64,000 nucleotides of DNA from Leucobacter rhizosphaerae (lineage in GTDB: Bacteria; Actinomycetota; Actinomycetes; Actinomycetales; Microbacteriaceae), in contig NZ_CP095043.1 of NCBI RefSeq assembly GCF_022919175.1, positions 2,294,001 to 2,358,000 on the forward strand, given 5' to 3'. Every line of letters starts with the position of its first letter. Within the stretch, counting starts at the first letter, position 1. The notes under the pieces were generated by a model, which was not told the DNA's origin, searched no databases, and saw only the letters and a list, made by a program, of their open reading frames with translations. Positions 43,465 through 52,613 of this stretch are shown here, piece by piece. The translations under genes and the position numbers were made by a program.

Positions 43465-44109
43465 ATGGCACGCATCACCGTCTTCGGAGGCACCGGATAC
43501 GCCGGAGGCCACATCGTCCGCGAAGCCGCATCGCGCGGGCACGAGGTGACCGCCGTCTCCCGGAGCGTCCCGGCCGAGCAGGTCGATGGCGTCACCTACG
43601 TCGCCGCCGACGTGCAGGATCCGGCCGCCCTCTCCGGGGTCGTCGAGGGCGCCGACGTGGTCATCGGCGCGCTCGCACCGCGCGGCCCCCTTGAGGGCAA
43701 GTTCGAGGCCATCGTCGCCGACCTCGCCGAGGCGGCGCGGGTCGCGGGTGCGCGGTTCGGGATCGTGGGCGGTGCGGGATCGCTGCTCGTCGCACCCGAG
43801 GGACCGGCCTTCGTCGACACCCCCGAGTTCTCGGACGACTACAAGCCGGAGGCGCGCACGATGGTGACGATTCTCGGGGAGCTTCGCGCCTCGGACGAGT
43901 CGCTCGACTGGTTCATGGTGAGCCCGGCCGGCGACTTCGGCCCGTGGGTCGAGGGCGAGCACACGGGCACGTTCCGCCTGGGCGGCGACGTGATCCTGAC
44001 CGACGAGGACGGCAAGTCCGCGATCTCAGGCGCCGACTTCGCGCAGGCGTTCGTGGACGAGATCGAGCAGCCCGCGCACCGCCGGGCGCGGTTCACCGTC
44101 GCGTACTAG
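43465..44109 (+). CDS. NAD(P)-binding (NmrA/YwnB-like) epimerase-family protein
   Basis: The 214-residue protein has ARITVFGGTGYAGGHIVREAASRGHEV at its start (NADP fold), VIGALAPRG, GIVGGAGSLLVAPEG and a C-terminal GKSAISGADFAQAFVDEIEQPAHRR. This single-Rossmann family senses or reduces NAD(P)-linked substrates. The ATG at 43465 gives the fold its normal beginning; the frame extends 15 codons upstream across the control region. Its stop overlaps that of the next gene. Confidence 0.88.
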   Translation: MARITVFGGTGYAGGHIVREAASRGHEVTAVSRSVPAEQVDGVTYVAADVQDPAALSGVVEGADVVIGALAPRGPLEGKFEAIVADLAEAARVAGARFGIVGGAGSLLVAPEGPAFVDTPEFSDDYKPEARTMVTILGELRASDESLDWFMVSPAGDFGPWVEGEHTGTFRLGGDVILTDEDGKSAISGADFAQAFVDEIEQPAHRRARFTVAY

Positions 44110-44750
44110 GCGACGGGCGAGCCCGGGGCCGAGTCCGAGTCCGAGCCCGAGCCCGGGGCCGAGTCCGAGGCCGAGCCCCGCACGACCCCGCGGTCCTTCG
44201 GGCGGTACACCCGCCCGAAGGACCGCTCCGCTCCCGCGATCGTCTCCCCGAGCTCCCAGTCGACGCGGCGGCCCCCGGGGACGTCGAAGATCCTCGTCCC
44301 GTCGCCGAGGAACACCGGGGCCGTGAACACCTGCAGCTCGTCGATGAGGTCGTGCTCCAGCGCCTGGCGGGCGATGTCCGCACTGATGATCTGCACGTCC
44401 CGGTCACCGGCGATCGCCCGCGCGCGCTCGATCGCCTCGACGACGTCGCAGTTCAGGGCGATGACGGCGGGATCACCGGCGAGCTCCTCCGGGCGGTGCG
44501 TGAGGATGAACTCCGTGCCCGACCACGCACCGCCGTAGGCCTCGCTCGTCTGCGCGTCGCGCTCGTCGCGCTGCGCGAGCGCCGCGTCGTACCCGGCGCG
44601 ACCGGAGATGATGACGGCGACTCGACTCGCCATCTGCTCGGTGAGACCCTCCGCGAGCGGCTCACCGACCGACATCCAGCTCATGTCGTGGTTCGGGCCG
44701 GCGATGAACCCGTCGATCGACGAGGTGAATCCCCAGGTGACCTTGCCCAT
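44106..44750 (-). CDS. Dihydrofolate reductase/RibD C-terminal family protein
   Basis: The 214-residue protein starts MGKVTWGFTSSIDGFIAGPNHDMSW, the DHFR/RibD fold signature, with FILTHRPEE, DVQIISADIARQALEHDLIDELQVFTAPVFLGDGTRIF. The last 20 residues are Ser/Asp/Pro-Gly repeats from GAGTCCGAGCCC-type DNA. Its TAG overlaps the TAG of the convergent gene by two bases. GGAGG precedes the ATG. Members act as reductases of unknown substrates; a true DHFR role is unlikely. Confidence 0.88.
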   Translation of the reverse strand: MGKVTWGFTSSIDGFIAGPNHDMSWMSVGEPLAEGLTEQMASRVAVIISGRAGYDAALAQRDERDAQTSEAYGGAWSGTEFILTHRPEELAGDPAVIALNCDVVEAIERARAIAGDRDVQIISADIARQALEHDLIDELQVFTAPVFLGDGTRIFDVPGGRRVDWELGETIAGAERSFGRVYRPKDRGVVRGSASDSAPGSGSDSDSAPGSPVA

Positions 44751-44796
44751 GGTGGCCTCCAGCCTGCGCGAGCCGATCGGTGTGCCTCCAGACTAG

Positions 44797-45705
44797 TCAG
44801 TGCCCGAGTGCGGCCTCCAGCTCCAGTTCGTCAGCGACGGACGCGACACGGGCCCGCTGCTCGACCGTGAGCCCCTGGATCGGCAGCGGTAGCGAGCGCT
44901 CCGGCACCAGACCGAGGTGCTCGGCGAGCGCCGCCACCACCCGCAGGCTGCCCCCGAACTCCGCGTACAGCCCCCAGAGCGGGGCGAGTCGGTCCGACTC
45001 GGCGAGCGCCGCATCGATCCGGCCGGCGAGCGCGGCGCGGGTGATCCGGAGCGCCGGATCCGGCAGCGCACCGCCGAGCACCGAGTACCAGATGTCGCAG
45101 CCCGCGGCGAGCCCGGCGGCCGCGAAGCCGTCACCGGCAACCCCGATGGTGACGTGGGGTGGGATCCGATCCCGAATCGACTGCACCCGCGCCCGCGCCT
45201 CATCGGGATCCACGGGAACGCCGGGAATCTTGATGGAGGCGATGCCGGGCAGCTCGGCGATGCGGGCGGTGAGGTCCGCGGTGAAGGTGAAGTGGGTCGT
45301 GGCGGGGTTGTCGTAGACGATCACCGGCAGTTCGGTCGACTCCGTCACCGAGCGGAACAGCTCGAAGACGTCGTCGCCCGTGAGCGGCTGGTAGGAGACC
45401 GGCGCAAGCAGGATCCCGTGCGCACCGGCCGCCTCCGCGCTCCGCACATTGGCCAGGACGTCGGAGGTGCGCAGCGCGCCGACGCCGACGAACACCGGGG
45501 TGCCGCCCGCGTAGTCCACGGCGAGCGTCGCGACGCGGGCGCGCTCCGCCGTGCTCAGGTACGCGTAGCTCCCGGTGGACCCCAGGGCGGTGATGGAGTC
45601 GACGTCCGAGGCCGCCAGCCGCTCGATGAGCCCCACGAACGCGCGTTCGTCGAGTGCGTCGTGCGGCAGCGGAGTCAGGGGGAATGCGCTGAGGCCGGTG
45701 AACAT
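44797..45705 (-). CDS. Dihydrodipicolinate synthase/N-acetylneuraminate lyase family protein
   Basis: The 302-residue TIM barrel has the Schiff-base Lys in IASIKIPG, Tyr in IVYDNPATT and the TALGSTGSYAYLSTAER substrate loop. It is a DapA-superfamily aldolase, but as the organism should have a housekeeping dapA and this gene is in a transporter operon, a keto-acid aldolase is more likely. The ribosome-binding site CAGGAGTAA overlaps the stop of the EamA gene. Confidence 0.9.
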   Translation of the reverse strand: MFTGLSAFPLTPLPHDALDERAFVGLIERLAASDVDSITALGSTGSYAYLSTAERARVATLAVDYAGGTPVFVGVGALRTSDVLANVRSAEAAGAHGILLAPVSYQPLTGDDVFELFRSVTESTELPVIVYDNPATTHFTFTADLTARIAELPGIASIKIPGVPVDPDEARARVQSIRDRIPPHVTIGVAGDGFAAAGLAAGCDIWYSVLGGALPDPALRITRAALAGRIDAALAESDRLAPLWGLYAEFGGSLRVVAALAEHLGLVPERSLPLPIQGLTVEQRARVASVADELELEAALGH

Positions 45706-45710
45706 GCGAG

Positions 45711-46691
45711 TTACTCCTGAGGTCGGTCGCGTCGGGGATCGGGATCCGGTTCGGGTGCGCGAGCAGGATCCGGGGGAAGGCCAGGGTCAGGATCCGTGCC
45801 GGGATCCGGCTCCGACCCCGTGCCGCCGATCGGGTCGGGCAGCGGCTCCCGCCGACCGCCGAGCTGCGCCCCGGCACCGGCGAGCACGACGCACACGATC
45901 CCCGCGATCTGGAACGCCGTCGGAACCTGCTGCAGCACGACGAGGCCGAGCAGCACCCCGAACGCGGGTTCGAGCGCCATGAGGGTGCCGAACGCCGTGT
46001 GCGTCATGCGCCGGAGCGCGAGCATCTCGAGGCCGAACGGCAGCACCGGCGCGAGCAGCGCGAGTCCGGCGGCGACCAGCAGCATCCGCCAGTCGAGGTG
46101 CCCGACGAGCTGCGGCACCCCGACGAACGCGTAGATGATCGCGGCGATCGGCAGCGTGAGCGACAGCGCGCTCACGCCGGAGAACCGGTCCCCGACCCGC
46201 TGCGTCAGCAGCATGTACGTGCCCCAACCGACCCCGGCGAGCAGTGCGAACCCCACCCCGAGCAGATCGATGGCGCCGTGCCAGGGTTCCGTCATGAGCA
46301 CCACGCCCACGAACGCGAGCGCAGGCCAGATCAGCATGCGGCGACTGCCGCTCCGGATCGCCGCGACGGTGAGCGGCCCGAGGAACTCGATGGCGACGGC
46401 GGTGCCGAGCGGGATCCGATCGATCGCAGAGAGGAACGCGATCATCATGAGACCCGTGGCCGCACCGAGCCCGATGATCGCCGGGATGTCGCGGCGGCGG
46501 ATGAGGTGGAGCGGCGGACGGGCGATGAGGAGGAAGATCAGCGCGCCGAGGCTGAGCCGGAGCCACGCGGTGCCGGGGGCGCCGAGCTCCGCGATCAGGC
46601 CGACGGACAGCGCGCTGCTGAGCTGGATGAGCAGCATCGCCGTGACGGCGAGGGACCAGGGCGGGGCCGCTGAGAAGCGCTGGCGGATCAT
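45711..46691 (-). CDS. EamA/RhtA family drug/metabolite transporter
   Basis: The 326-residue protein has ten predicted helices in two EamA repeats and RhtA-like motifs LRLSLGALIFLLIARPP, IPLGTAVAIEFLGPL and GTLMALEPAFGVLLGL. RhtA exports threonine and homoserine. The tail is a D/P-rich, charged repeat. Coupled by ATGA to the XRE-cupin regulator upstream, it probably exports an amino acid-like compound when the regulator senses it. Confidence 0.9.
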   Translation of the reverse strand: MIRQRFSAAPPWSLAVTAMLLIQLSSALSVGLIAELGAPGTAWLRLSLGALIFLLIARPPLHLIRRRDIPAIIGLGAATGLMMIAFLSAIDRIPLGTAVAIEFLGPLTVAAIRSGSRRMLIWPALAFVGVVLMTEPWHGAIDLLGVGFALLAGVGWGTYMLLTQRVGDRFSGVSALSLTLPIAAIIYAFVGVPQLVGHLDWRMLLVAAGLALLAPVLPFGLEMLALRRMTHTAFGTLMALEPAFGVLLGLVVLQQVPTAFQIAGIVCVVLAGAGAQLGGRREPLPDPIGGTGSEPDPGTDPDPGLPPDPARAPEPDPDPRRDRPQE

Positions 46692-47293
46692 GCGTGGGTC
46701 GCTGATCGCTGCGCGCCGAGGCCGACCCCGGGCTCGAACACCGCGAGCGTGAACCGGGTCGGAACGTCGCCCGGATTCGTGTGGACGTGGTCGACGTCCC
46801 CCGGGAAGCTGAGGGCGTCGCCGGGGCCGAGGGTCACGGATTCCCCGTCGACCGTCATGACCAGGGTGCCGGCCGACACCTGGAGCAGCTCGCGGGTGCC
46901 GTCGGCGTGGGCGTCGCTCGTGTGGGATTCTCCGGGCTGCAGCGTCCAGTCCCACAGCTCGAGCACGTCGGGGGATTCGGTGCCCGCGACGAGCACTCCC
47001 CGCCCTCCGTGCGCACCGGACCACAGCACCGCGCCGTCGCCCTGCCGCGTGACGCGCGGCTGCGCTGACACGGGCGGCTCGACGAGCGCCGGAAGGCCTA
47101 CCCCGAGGGCGTCGCTCAGGCGCAGCAGGGTGCCGACGCTCGGGTTCACCGATCCTTGCTCGACGTTCACGACCATGCGCCGGCTCACCCCTGCGGCCTC
47201 CGCGAGCTGATCGAGCGTCCAGCGCCGATCCTGGCGCTCCTGCCGCACGCGCTCGCCGATGCTGCGGGCGAGCGCTTCCATTTCTCCGTCCAT
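46688..47293 (-). CDS. XRE-cupin transcriptional regulator
   Basis: The protein has 201 residues: an XRE helix-turn-helix (RWTLDQLAEAAGVSRRMVVNVEQGSVNPSVGTLLRLSDALGV), then a C-terminal cupin domain (LQPGESHTSDAHADGTRELLQVSAGTL, LGPGDALSFPGDVDHVHTN) that binds a small ligand. The start is uncertain: ATG 47293 is chosen, with ATG 47281 and GTG 47311 also possible. GTGCA(C) repeats at 47296-47322, 10-11 bp apart, directly upstream may be its own operator. Confidence 0.88.
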   Translation of the reverse strand: MDGEMEALARSIGERVRQERQDRRWTLDQLAEAAGVSRRMVVNVEQGSVNPSVGTLLRLSDALGVGLPALVEPPVSAQPRVTRQGDGAVLWSGAHGGRGVLVAGTESPDVLELWDWTLQPGESHTSDAHADGTRELLQVSAGTLVMTVDGESVTLGPGDALSFPGDVDHVHTNPGDVPTRFTLAVFEPGVGLGAQRSATHA

Positions 47294-47295
47294 CA

Positions 47296-47322
47296 GTGCA
47301 GCATAGTGCACGGGTGGTGCAC
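47296..47322. promoter_or_regulatory. Helically phased GTGCA(C) sites
   Basis: GTGCA at 47296, GTGCAC at 47306 and GTGCAC at 47317 are 10-11 bp apart in the 33-base gap between the amidase stop and the XRE-cupin start. Such phasing suggests autoregulation by the XRE-cupin protein. Confidence 0.5.
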
Positions 47323-47326
47323 TTTT

Positions 47327-48823
47327 CTAGGTCAGCAGTGCGGGGAACTCCGGCATCTCGACGAGCGACTCGATGGCCGACCCGACGCGGAAGACCATCG
47401 CCTCGTCGAAGGGGTGGCCGACGACCTGGATCCCGGTGGGCACACCGACACTCGACATCCCACTGGGCACGGAGAGCACGGGGCATCGATTCGCGACGTT
47501 GAACGGGCTCGTCATGTGCGCTTCCCAGTAGTGACCGAGGTGCCGGGGAGCTCCGTCCGCGTCGAAGACGTCGATACCGTCGAGGTAGTCGGCGCTCGCC
47601 GCGAGCATCTCGACGGCCTGCGTCGGCGTCAGCAGTGCGTCGAGACCCGACATCGCTGCAGCGAGATCGTGCTGGATCCGGGCGTCGAGTGCCAGGGACT
47701 CGGGCGGCGTCGTCGTCTGCGCCGCCGCCGCGGCATCCGCGATGAATCGCCGGGTGTAGGCCGCCAGCCGATCCTCGGTTCCAGCCGTGAGCGCCGCCAT
47801 GGCGGGGCCCAGGATGTGGCCGAAGTGCGCGAAGATCGTTCGGGTGATCAATTCCGTGGTCCACGGCAGCGATACCGGCACGATCTCCGCCCCGGCACCC
47901 TCGAGTGCACGGGCGAGCCGCTCGGTATTGGCTCGGATGCTCGGTGCCACGGGATAGTCGCCGAGGGTGAGGTCGAGTCCGATGCGCAGACCTCTGACGG
48001 CGTCCGGGCCGGAGGTCGCGATCGCGTCGGGCCGCACGCCGTGCGCGCCCCAGGAGCCGTGGTCGATCGGGTGCCGTCCGCTCATGACGGCCGCGAGGAG
48101 AGCGGTGTCGGCGACCGTGCGACCCATCGGGCCATCGCCGCGGTACCAGTCAGCCGCCAGCGGGGGCAGCCCCGGGATGCGGCCGAACGGTGCCTTGTAC
48201 CCGACGGTGCCGGTGAACCCGGCCGGAATGCGTGTGCTGCCGGCGATGTCGGACGCGGTGGCGAGGGAGGTCATCCCCGCTGCGAGCGCCGCGCCCGCTC
48301 CGCCGGACGACCCGCCGGGGGAGGCAGCCGTGTTCCAGGGGTTGCGGGTGATTCCCCACGCGGGCGAGTGCGTGACCGTCGCGCAGGAGAACTCGGGCGA
48401 GGTGGTGCGCGCGTGGATGATGCCACCCGCGTCGAGGATCCGATCCACGACCGGATGGTTCGCCGCCGCGATCTCGCCACGCGTCGCGGCGAGCCCCTGT
48501 TCGAGGGTGCGCCCGGCGAGCCCGTGCTTCTCCTTCGTGGCGACCGGGAGGCCGAGGAGCACGGCAACCGGGGCGTCCTCGCGGCGGGCGGATGTGTAGG
48601 CGTCATCCGCCCGCCGCGCAGCGCGCCGCGCGTCGTCGGCAAGGATCTCGGAGAAGGCGTTGATGCCAGTCTGCGCATCGCCGTTCACGCTCCGGATCCG
48701 CGCCAGCGTGGCGTCCAGTACCTCGCTCGGCGAGAAGTCCCCGGCTCGGAACCCCGCGAGGGAGTCCGTTGCGCTCAGCGAGGTCAGTTCGACGCTGGAG
48801 TCCGCGGACGACGACGCGGTCAC
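47327..48823 (-). CDS. Amidase (amidase signature family)
   Basis: The 498-residue protein has the Ser-cisSer-Lys triad: Lys in PVATKEKHG, cis-Ser in SPGGSSGGAGAALAAGM and the nucleophile in DIAGSTRIPAGFTGTVGYK (a T replaces the usual I after the Ser). GTG start at 48823 overlaps the stop of the M20 gene (GTGA). It likely hydrolyses an amide or carbamoyl compound in the same pathway. Confidence 0.92.
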   Translation of the reverse strand: MTASSSADSSVELTSLSATDSLAGFRAGDFSPSEVLDATLARIRSVNGDAQTGINAFSEILADDARRAARRADDAYTSARREDAPVAVLLGLPVATKEKHGLAGRTLEQGLAATRGEIAAANHPVVDRILDAGGIIHARTTSPEFSCATVTHSPAWGITRNPWNTAASPGGSSGGAGAALAAGMTSLATASDIAGSTRIPAGFTGTVGYKAPFGRIPGLPPLAADWYRGDGPMGRTVADTALLAAVMSGRHPIDHGSWGAHGVRPDAIATSGPDAVRGLRIGLDLTLGDYPVAPSIRANTERLARALEGAGAEIVPVSLPWTTELITRTIFAHFGHILGPAMAALTAGTEDRLAAYTRRFIADAAAAAQTTTPPESLALDARIQHDLAAAMSGLDALLTPTQAVEMLAASADYLDGIDVFDADGAPRHLGHYWEAHMTSPFNVANRCPVLSVPSGMSSVGVPTGIQVVGHPFDEAMVFRVGSAIESLVEMPEFPALLT

Positions 48824-50100
48824 CTCGGCACCGGAGCCGTGATCGCCGAGTGCGCGGGCTCCGGCGCATCGTGCAGGGCCCCGTGCAGCATGCGCCAGGC
48901 CACTTCGGTGAGCACGTCGACCCCGGCTGCCATGTCGTCGTCTCGGCTGAACTCGCGCTCGCAGTGGCTCACGCCGTCGACCGACGGGATGAAGAGCATG
49001 ACGGTGGGGGCGATCCGGTTCATCGCGACGGAGTCGTGCCCGGCCATCGTGCGGATCCGGCGCACGCCGAACCCGAGATCCGCCGATACGGACTCCGCGA
49101 GGCCGATGCCGTTCTCGGGGTAGTACTGGTTGTCGCGCACATCGAAGTCGCGCACGTTGATCGTGAGCCCGGCGGCGTCCGCGATCTCGGCGATCTCCTC
49201 GAGCAGCCGCGCTCGAGCGGCGAGCACGATGTCCTTCTCGGCCGCACGGAGATCGGCGACGAGGTGGACCCGGCGGGCGACCACGATCGGCGAGTTCGGC
49301 TCGAGCGTGAGCTGCCCGACCGAGGAGACGAGTGCTTCGGGCTCGAACCCGTCGGTGACCTCGTGCACCTTGACGATGATCTTGGCCGCACCCACGAGCG
49401 CGTCGTGACGATCGGCCATCGCGGTTGCGCCGGTGTGCGACTGCTCGCCCAGCACTTCGATGTCCAGCTTCTGCGTGTACCAGCTGAAGTCGACCGCTCC
49501 GATCGCCGTCGCCTCCCGCTCGAGGATCCGGCCCTGCTCGATGTGGATCTCCGCGTATCCGGCGATGTCGGGGCGCGCATCCGTGCCGAGGTATCCGATC
49601 GCGGCGAGGGCCTCCTCGACGCTGACTCCGGAGAGGTCGCGCACCGCCAGCATCTGCGTCTCGTCCATCAACCCCGCGAAGACCGAGCTGCCCATGATCG
49701 AGGGCGCGAAGCGTCCACCCTCCTCGTTGAACCAGTTCACCACGGCGAGGTTCACCGGCGGCGGGGGGTCGCCCGCCGCGACCCGCCGCACAATACGCTC
49801 CGCCGCGTGGAGCCCGGCGATGACGCCGTACGCACCGTCGAAGCGCCCGCCGAGTGGCTGCGAGTCGAGGTGTGACCCGAGCAGGATGTGCGGTGCGCCC
49901 GGTGCGAATTCGATGAGCGCCATCTGATTGCCGATGCCGTCGACCCGCACCTCCCAGCCGCGCTCCACGGCGAAGGCGCGGAACCACTCGCGGGTCTGCC
50001 GATCCTCCTCGGTGGCCGCCTGGCGATCGACGCCCTGATGCTCGGTGGCTCCGATCTCTGCGACGGCGTGGAAATCAGCGAGGAATGCGGACGAGCTCAT
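48820..50100 (-). CDS. M20 family hydantoinase/carbamoylase (N-carbamoyl-amino-acid hydrolase-like)
   Basis: The 426-residue zinc hydrolase matches the AmaB/HyuC/allantoate amidohydrolase group: GSHLDSQPLGGRFDGAYGVIAG (His and Asp), NEEGGRFAPSIMGSSVFAG, YAEIHIEQGRILE and a C-terminal GVSHCEREF. It is coupled to the MFS gene by ATGA. Together with the amidase it suggests breakdown of ureido or amide compounds such as hydantoins or carbamoyl amino acids. Confidence 0.92.
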   Translation of the reverse strand: MSSSAFLADFHAVAEIGATEHQGVDRQAATEEDRQTREWFRAFAVERGWEVRVDGIGNQMALIEFAPGAPHILLGSHLDSQPLGGRFDGAYGVIAGLHAAERIVRRVAAGDPPPPVNLAVVNWFNEEGGRFAPSIMGSSVFAGLMDETQMLAVRDLSGVSVEEALAAIGYLGTDARPDIAGYAEIHIEQGRILEREATAIGAVDFSWYTQKLDIEVLGEQSHTGATAMADRHDALVGAAKIIVKVHEVTDGFEPEALVSSVGQLTLEPNSPIVVARRVHLVADLRAAEKDIVLAARARLLEEIAEIADAAGLTINVRDFDVRDNQYYPENGIGLAESVSADLGFGVRRIRTMAGHDSVAMNRIAPTVMLFIPSVDGVSHCEREFSRDDDMAAGVDVLTEVAWRMLHGALHDAPEPAHSAITAPVPR

Positions 50101-51506
50101 GCGTTCGCTCCTTTCGGTGCGCGTCCCTTGAGCGGGTGGGTCTCGGGGACATTGGTGAATACGAGGACGAGGAAGACGATGGCGGCGGCGCTCGCGACGT
50201 AGATGCCCGGGCTCGCGTTCATGCCGGTCGCGTCGACGAGCCAGGTGCCGATGAACGGCGCGGTCCCGCCGAAGATCGCGTATCCCACGTTGTAGCTGAT
50301 CGCAGCCGAGGTGAACCGGGTGCGGGTCGTGAAGATCTCGACGAAGAACGTGTAGCACCCGCCACCATAGAGGCAGATGCAGAGCACGAAGAGGGACTGG
50401 CCGAGCAGCGCGAGGAGGAGCGACCCCGACGTCACCAGCATGAAGGACGGCACCGCGAGAATCGCGATGGCGAGCGCCCCGGCGATGAGCATCGGCTTGC
50501 GACCGACCTTGTCTCCGATCATGCCGCCGATCGGGAGCACGAGCGTGTAGAGCAGCATGGCCGCGGCGTTGATGAGGAGCGATTGCTCGCGGCTGAGGGC
50601 GCCTGCGGTCTGCACGTACGAGACGAAGTAGCCGGTGAGGAAGTAGAACCCCATTGCGGTGAGGCCCATGACCAGGATCACCTGCAGCATCTTGAGCCAG
50701 TTCTCGCGGAACGCGTCGCGGATCGGGGTGTGCTCCGCGTTGCCGCGCTTCGCCTGCACCTCCTTGAAGGCGTCCGACTCCTCGGTGCGCGACCGGATCC
50801 ACAGACCGAACAGCGCGAGCGGAAGCGCGAGCAGGAACGGAATGCGCCAGCCCCAGGCTTCGAAGGCCTCCGCGCTCATGCTCGTCGAGAGCACCAGGAT
50901 CAGCGTTCCGCCGACCACCGAGGGCAGGGCGGTCGCGGCGAGGGTGATGTTCAGCCAGAAGCCGCGGCGGTGCTTCGGAGCGTGCTCGAAGACGAACGCG
51001 GGAGCGCCGACGGACTCACCGCCGGCCGAAAACCCCTGCAGGAGGCGGCAGAGTACGAGCAGCATCGGAGCGATGACGCCGATCTGGGCGAAGGTCGGGA
51101 GCAATCCGATCGCCGCCGTCGCGATGCCGATGGTGAGCAGTGTGATGTAGAGCACGGGTCGACGCCCGTAGCGATCGCCCAGCGCCCCGAAGAACAGGCC
51201 CCCCAGCGGGCGGATCAGGAAGGCGACGCCGAACGTGGCGAAGGTGGCGAGGAGCGCGGCGACCGGGCTCTCGCCGGGGAAGAAGAGACGGGAGAGGGTA
51301 ATCGCCGACAGTCCGTAGAGGCTGAAATCGTAGAACTCGATGAACTGACCGACGCTGCCCGCGAGGAGCACTCGCCGCTTTTTGCTGTCCAGCGCGCGGC
51401 GCTCGACGACGGGGAGCGGACCGGTCGGGATGTTGACGGGATCCGTGTCGACGGCGGTGGCGGACCCCGCCAGCGATCCGCGGGATGGATCGGATTGGTG
51501 CGTCAT
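50097..51506 (-). CDS. MHS family MFS transporter (ProP-like)
   Basis: The 469-residue protein has twelve predicted helices and MHS signatures GQFIEFYDFSLYGLSA, RPLGGLFFGALGDRYGRRPVL, RLLQGFSAGGESVGAPAFVFE and GKVGRK-type loops (GDKVGRKPML). The ATG at 51506 is preceded by AGGAGG. It likely imports the substrate of the downstream M20 hydrolase and amidase by proton symport. Confidence 0.93.
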   Translation of the reverse strand: MTHQSDPSRGSLAGSATAVDTDPVNIPTGPLPVVERRALDSKKRRVLLAGSVGQFIEFYDFSLYGLSAITLSRLFFPGESPVAALLATFATFGVAFLIRPLGGLFFGALGDRYGRRPVLYITLLTIGIATAAIGLLPTFAQIGVIAPMLLVLCRLLQGFSAGGESVGAPAFVFEHAPKHRRGFWLNITLAATALPSVVGGTLILVLSTSMSAEAFEAWGWRIPFLLALPLALFGLWIRSRTEESDAFKEVQAKRGNAEHTPIRDAFRENWLKMLQVILVMGLTAMGFYFLTGYFVSYVQTAGALSREQSLLINAAAMLLYTLVLPIGGMIGDKVGRKPMLIAGALAIAILAVPSFMLVTSGSLLLALLGQSLFVLCICLYGGGCYTFFVEIFTTRTRFTSAAISYNVGYAIFGGTAPFIGTWLVDATGMNASPGIYVASAAAIVFLVLVFTNVPETHPLKGRAPKGANA

Positions 51507-51574
51507 TGCGTCCTCCTGATCGGTACCTGCTGCGGCGGCACCCGGCATCGTTGCCGGACCGCAGGTGAGTGACT

Positions 51575-51591
51575 GCCTCAATCATTGAGGC
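51575..51591. promoter_or_regulatory. Perfect dyad GCCTCAAT-C-ATTGAGGC
   Basis: A perfect 8-bp inverted repeat with one central base lies 69-85 bp upstream of the MFS start, next to the LysR gene end. It is the best candidate binding site for the LysR-type regulator. Confidence 0.65.
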
Positions 51592-51629
51592 CGGGGAGGC
51601 GCGCGTCTAATGGAGACTTTCGTTGCTTC

Positions 51630-52613
51630 TCATCGATTCGTTCGATGCGAAGCTTCGATGGCGACAGTCGGAACCGTTGAATAACCGGGATCCACGGCCG
51701 AGGTTCGGCGCTCCGCGAGCGAGAGGCACACCGCCTCGAACGCCCGCGATTTCCGTGTGGGGCGGATCCCGGCGAGGCGGACGAGCGACGCCTCGGTCGG
51801 CGGCAGCTTGTCGGTCAGACGGATCGGCACGACGTGCGCTCCGGCGTAGGTCATCCCGTGGTCGACCCACTGGTTCAGCACCGAATACCCGTGGCCGAGC
51901 GCCACGAAGGAGCGCACGGTTTCGTATCCCAGCGACACGTGGCGGACCCGGGGAGCGATGCCCAACTGCTTGAACAGTCCGAGGTAGTACTCGCGGGTGT
52001 GCGGCAGATTGAGCAGGATCAGCGGCTCCTCGGCGAACTCCTCAAGGCTCGCTTCGCTCCGGCCGGCGAGCGCGAGCGGGTGGTGCGCGGGCACGATGAC
52101 GTGGGGCGGGATCTGCTCGATGATCTGTCGGTGGAAGCGCTCGCCCACCCCCAGGTCGTACATGAGCGCGACCTCGCAGTGGCCGTCGAGCAGGGCCTGC
52201 TGCAGCGTGCCCTGGTCGCCCTCCAAGAACACCAGGTTGACCTCGGGGTGCTCGCTCGTGAACTGCTGCAGCAGCACCGGGGCGCGGAACGGGGCGAGCG
52301 GTGCGTAGATCCCGACAACGAGATCTCCGCTGAGCACGGTCGTGTCCTCGCGCACGGAACGGGAGATCAGCTCGGCCTCCTCGAGGAACGCGGCACTGCG
52401 CGCGAGGAGCGTGTGACCCGCCGGGGTGAGCCGTAGACCGCGACGCGGCAATCGATCGAACAGCGGCACTCCGAACTCCAGTTCGAGCTGTGCGATCGCG
52501 CTCGAGAGGGTCGACTGCGTGACGTTCAGCTCGGCCGCGGCGGCCGTCATGTGTTCCAACCGGGCGACGGTGGCGAAGTAGCGGAGCTGGACCAGGGTGA
52601 ACGCCGGTGTCAT
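51630..52613 (-). CDS. LysR family transcriptional regulator
   Basis: The 327-residue protein has the LysR helix-turn-helix (LVQLRYFATVARLEHMTAAAAELNVTQSTLSSAIAQLE) and a periplasmic-like effector domain (GDLVVGIYAPLAP, HCEVALMYD, HPLALAGRSEASLEEF). ATG at 52613 is chosen; an ATG nine bases earlier is equally possible. It precedes and probably controls the MFS/M20/amidase genes, whose promoter has a strong dyad. Confidence 0.92.
   Translation of the reverse strand: MTPAFTLVQLRYFATVARLEHMTAAAAELNVTQSTLSSAIAQLELEFGVPLFDRLPRRGLRLTPAGHTLLARSAAFLEEAELISRSVREDTTVLSGDLVVGIYAPLAPFRAPVLLQQFTSEHPEVNLVFLEGDQGTLQQALLDGHCEVALMYDLGVGERFHRQIIEQIPPHVIVPAHHPLALAGRSEASLEEFAEEPLILLNLPHTREYYLGLFKQLGIAPRVRHVSLGYETVRSFVALGHGYSVLNQWVDHGMTYAGAHVVPIRLTDKLPPTEASLVRLAGIRPTRKSRAFEAVCLSLAERRTSAVDPGYSTVPTVAIEASHRTNR

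Noticed and set aside
47327-49987. An 886-residue open frame on the minus strand across amidase and M20 genes
   Set aside because: Only the 3' part (from 48823) matches a family; the rest is an Arg-rich shadow of the M20 gene in another frame.
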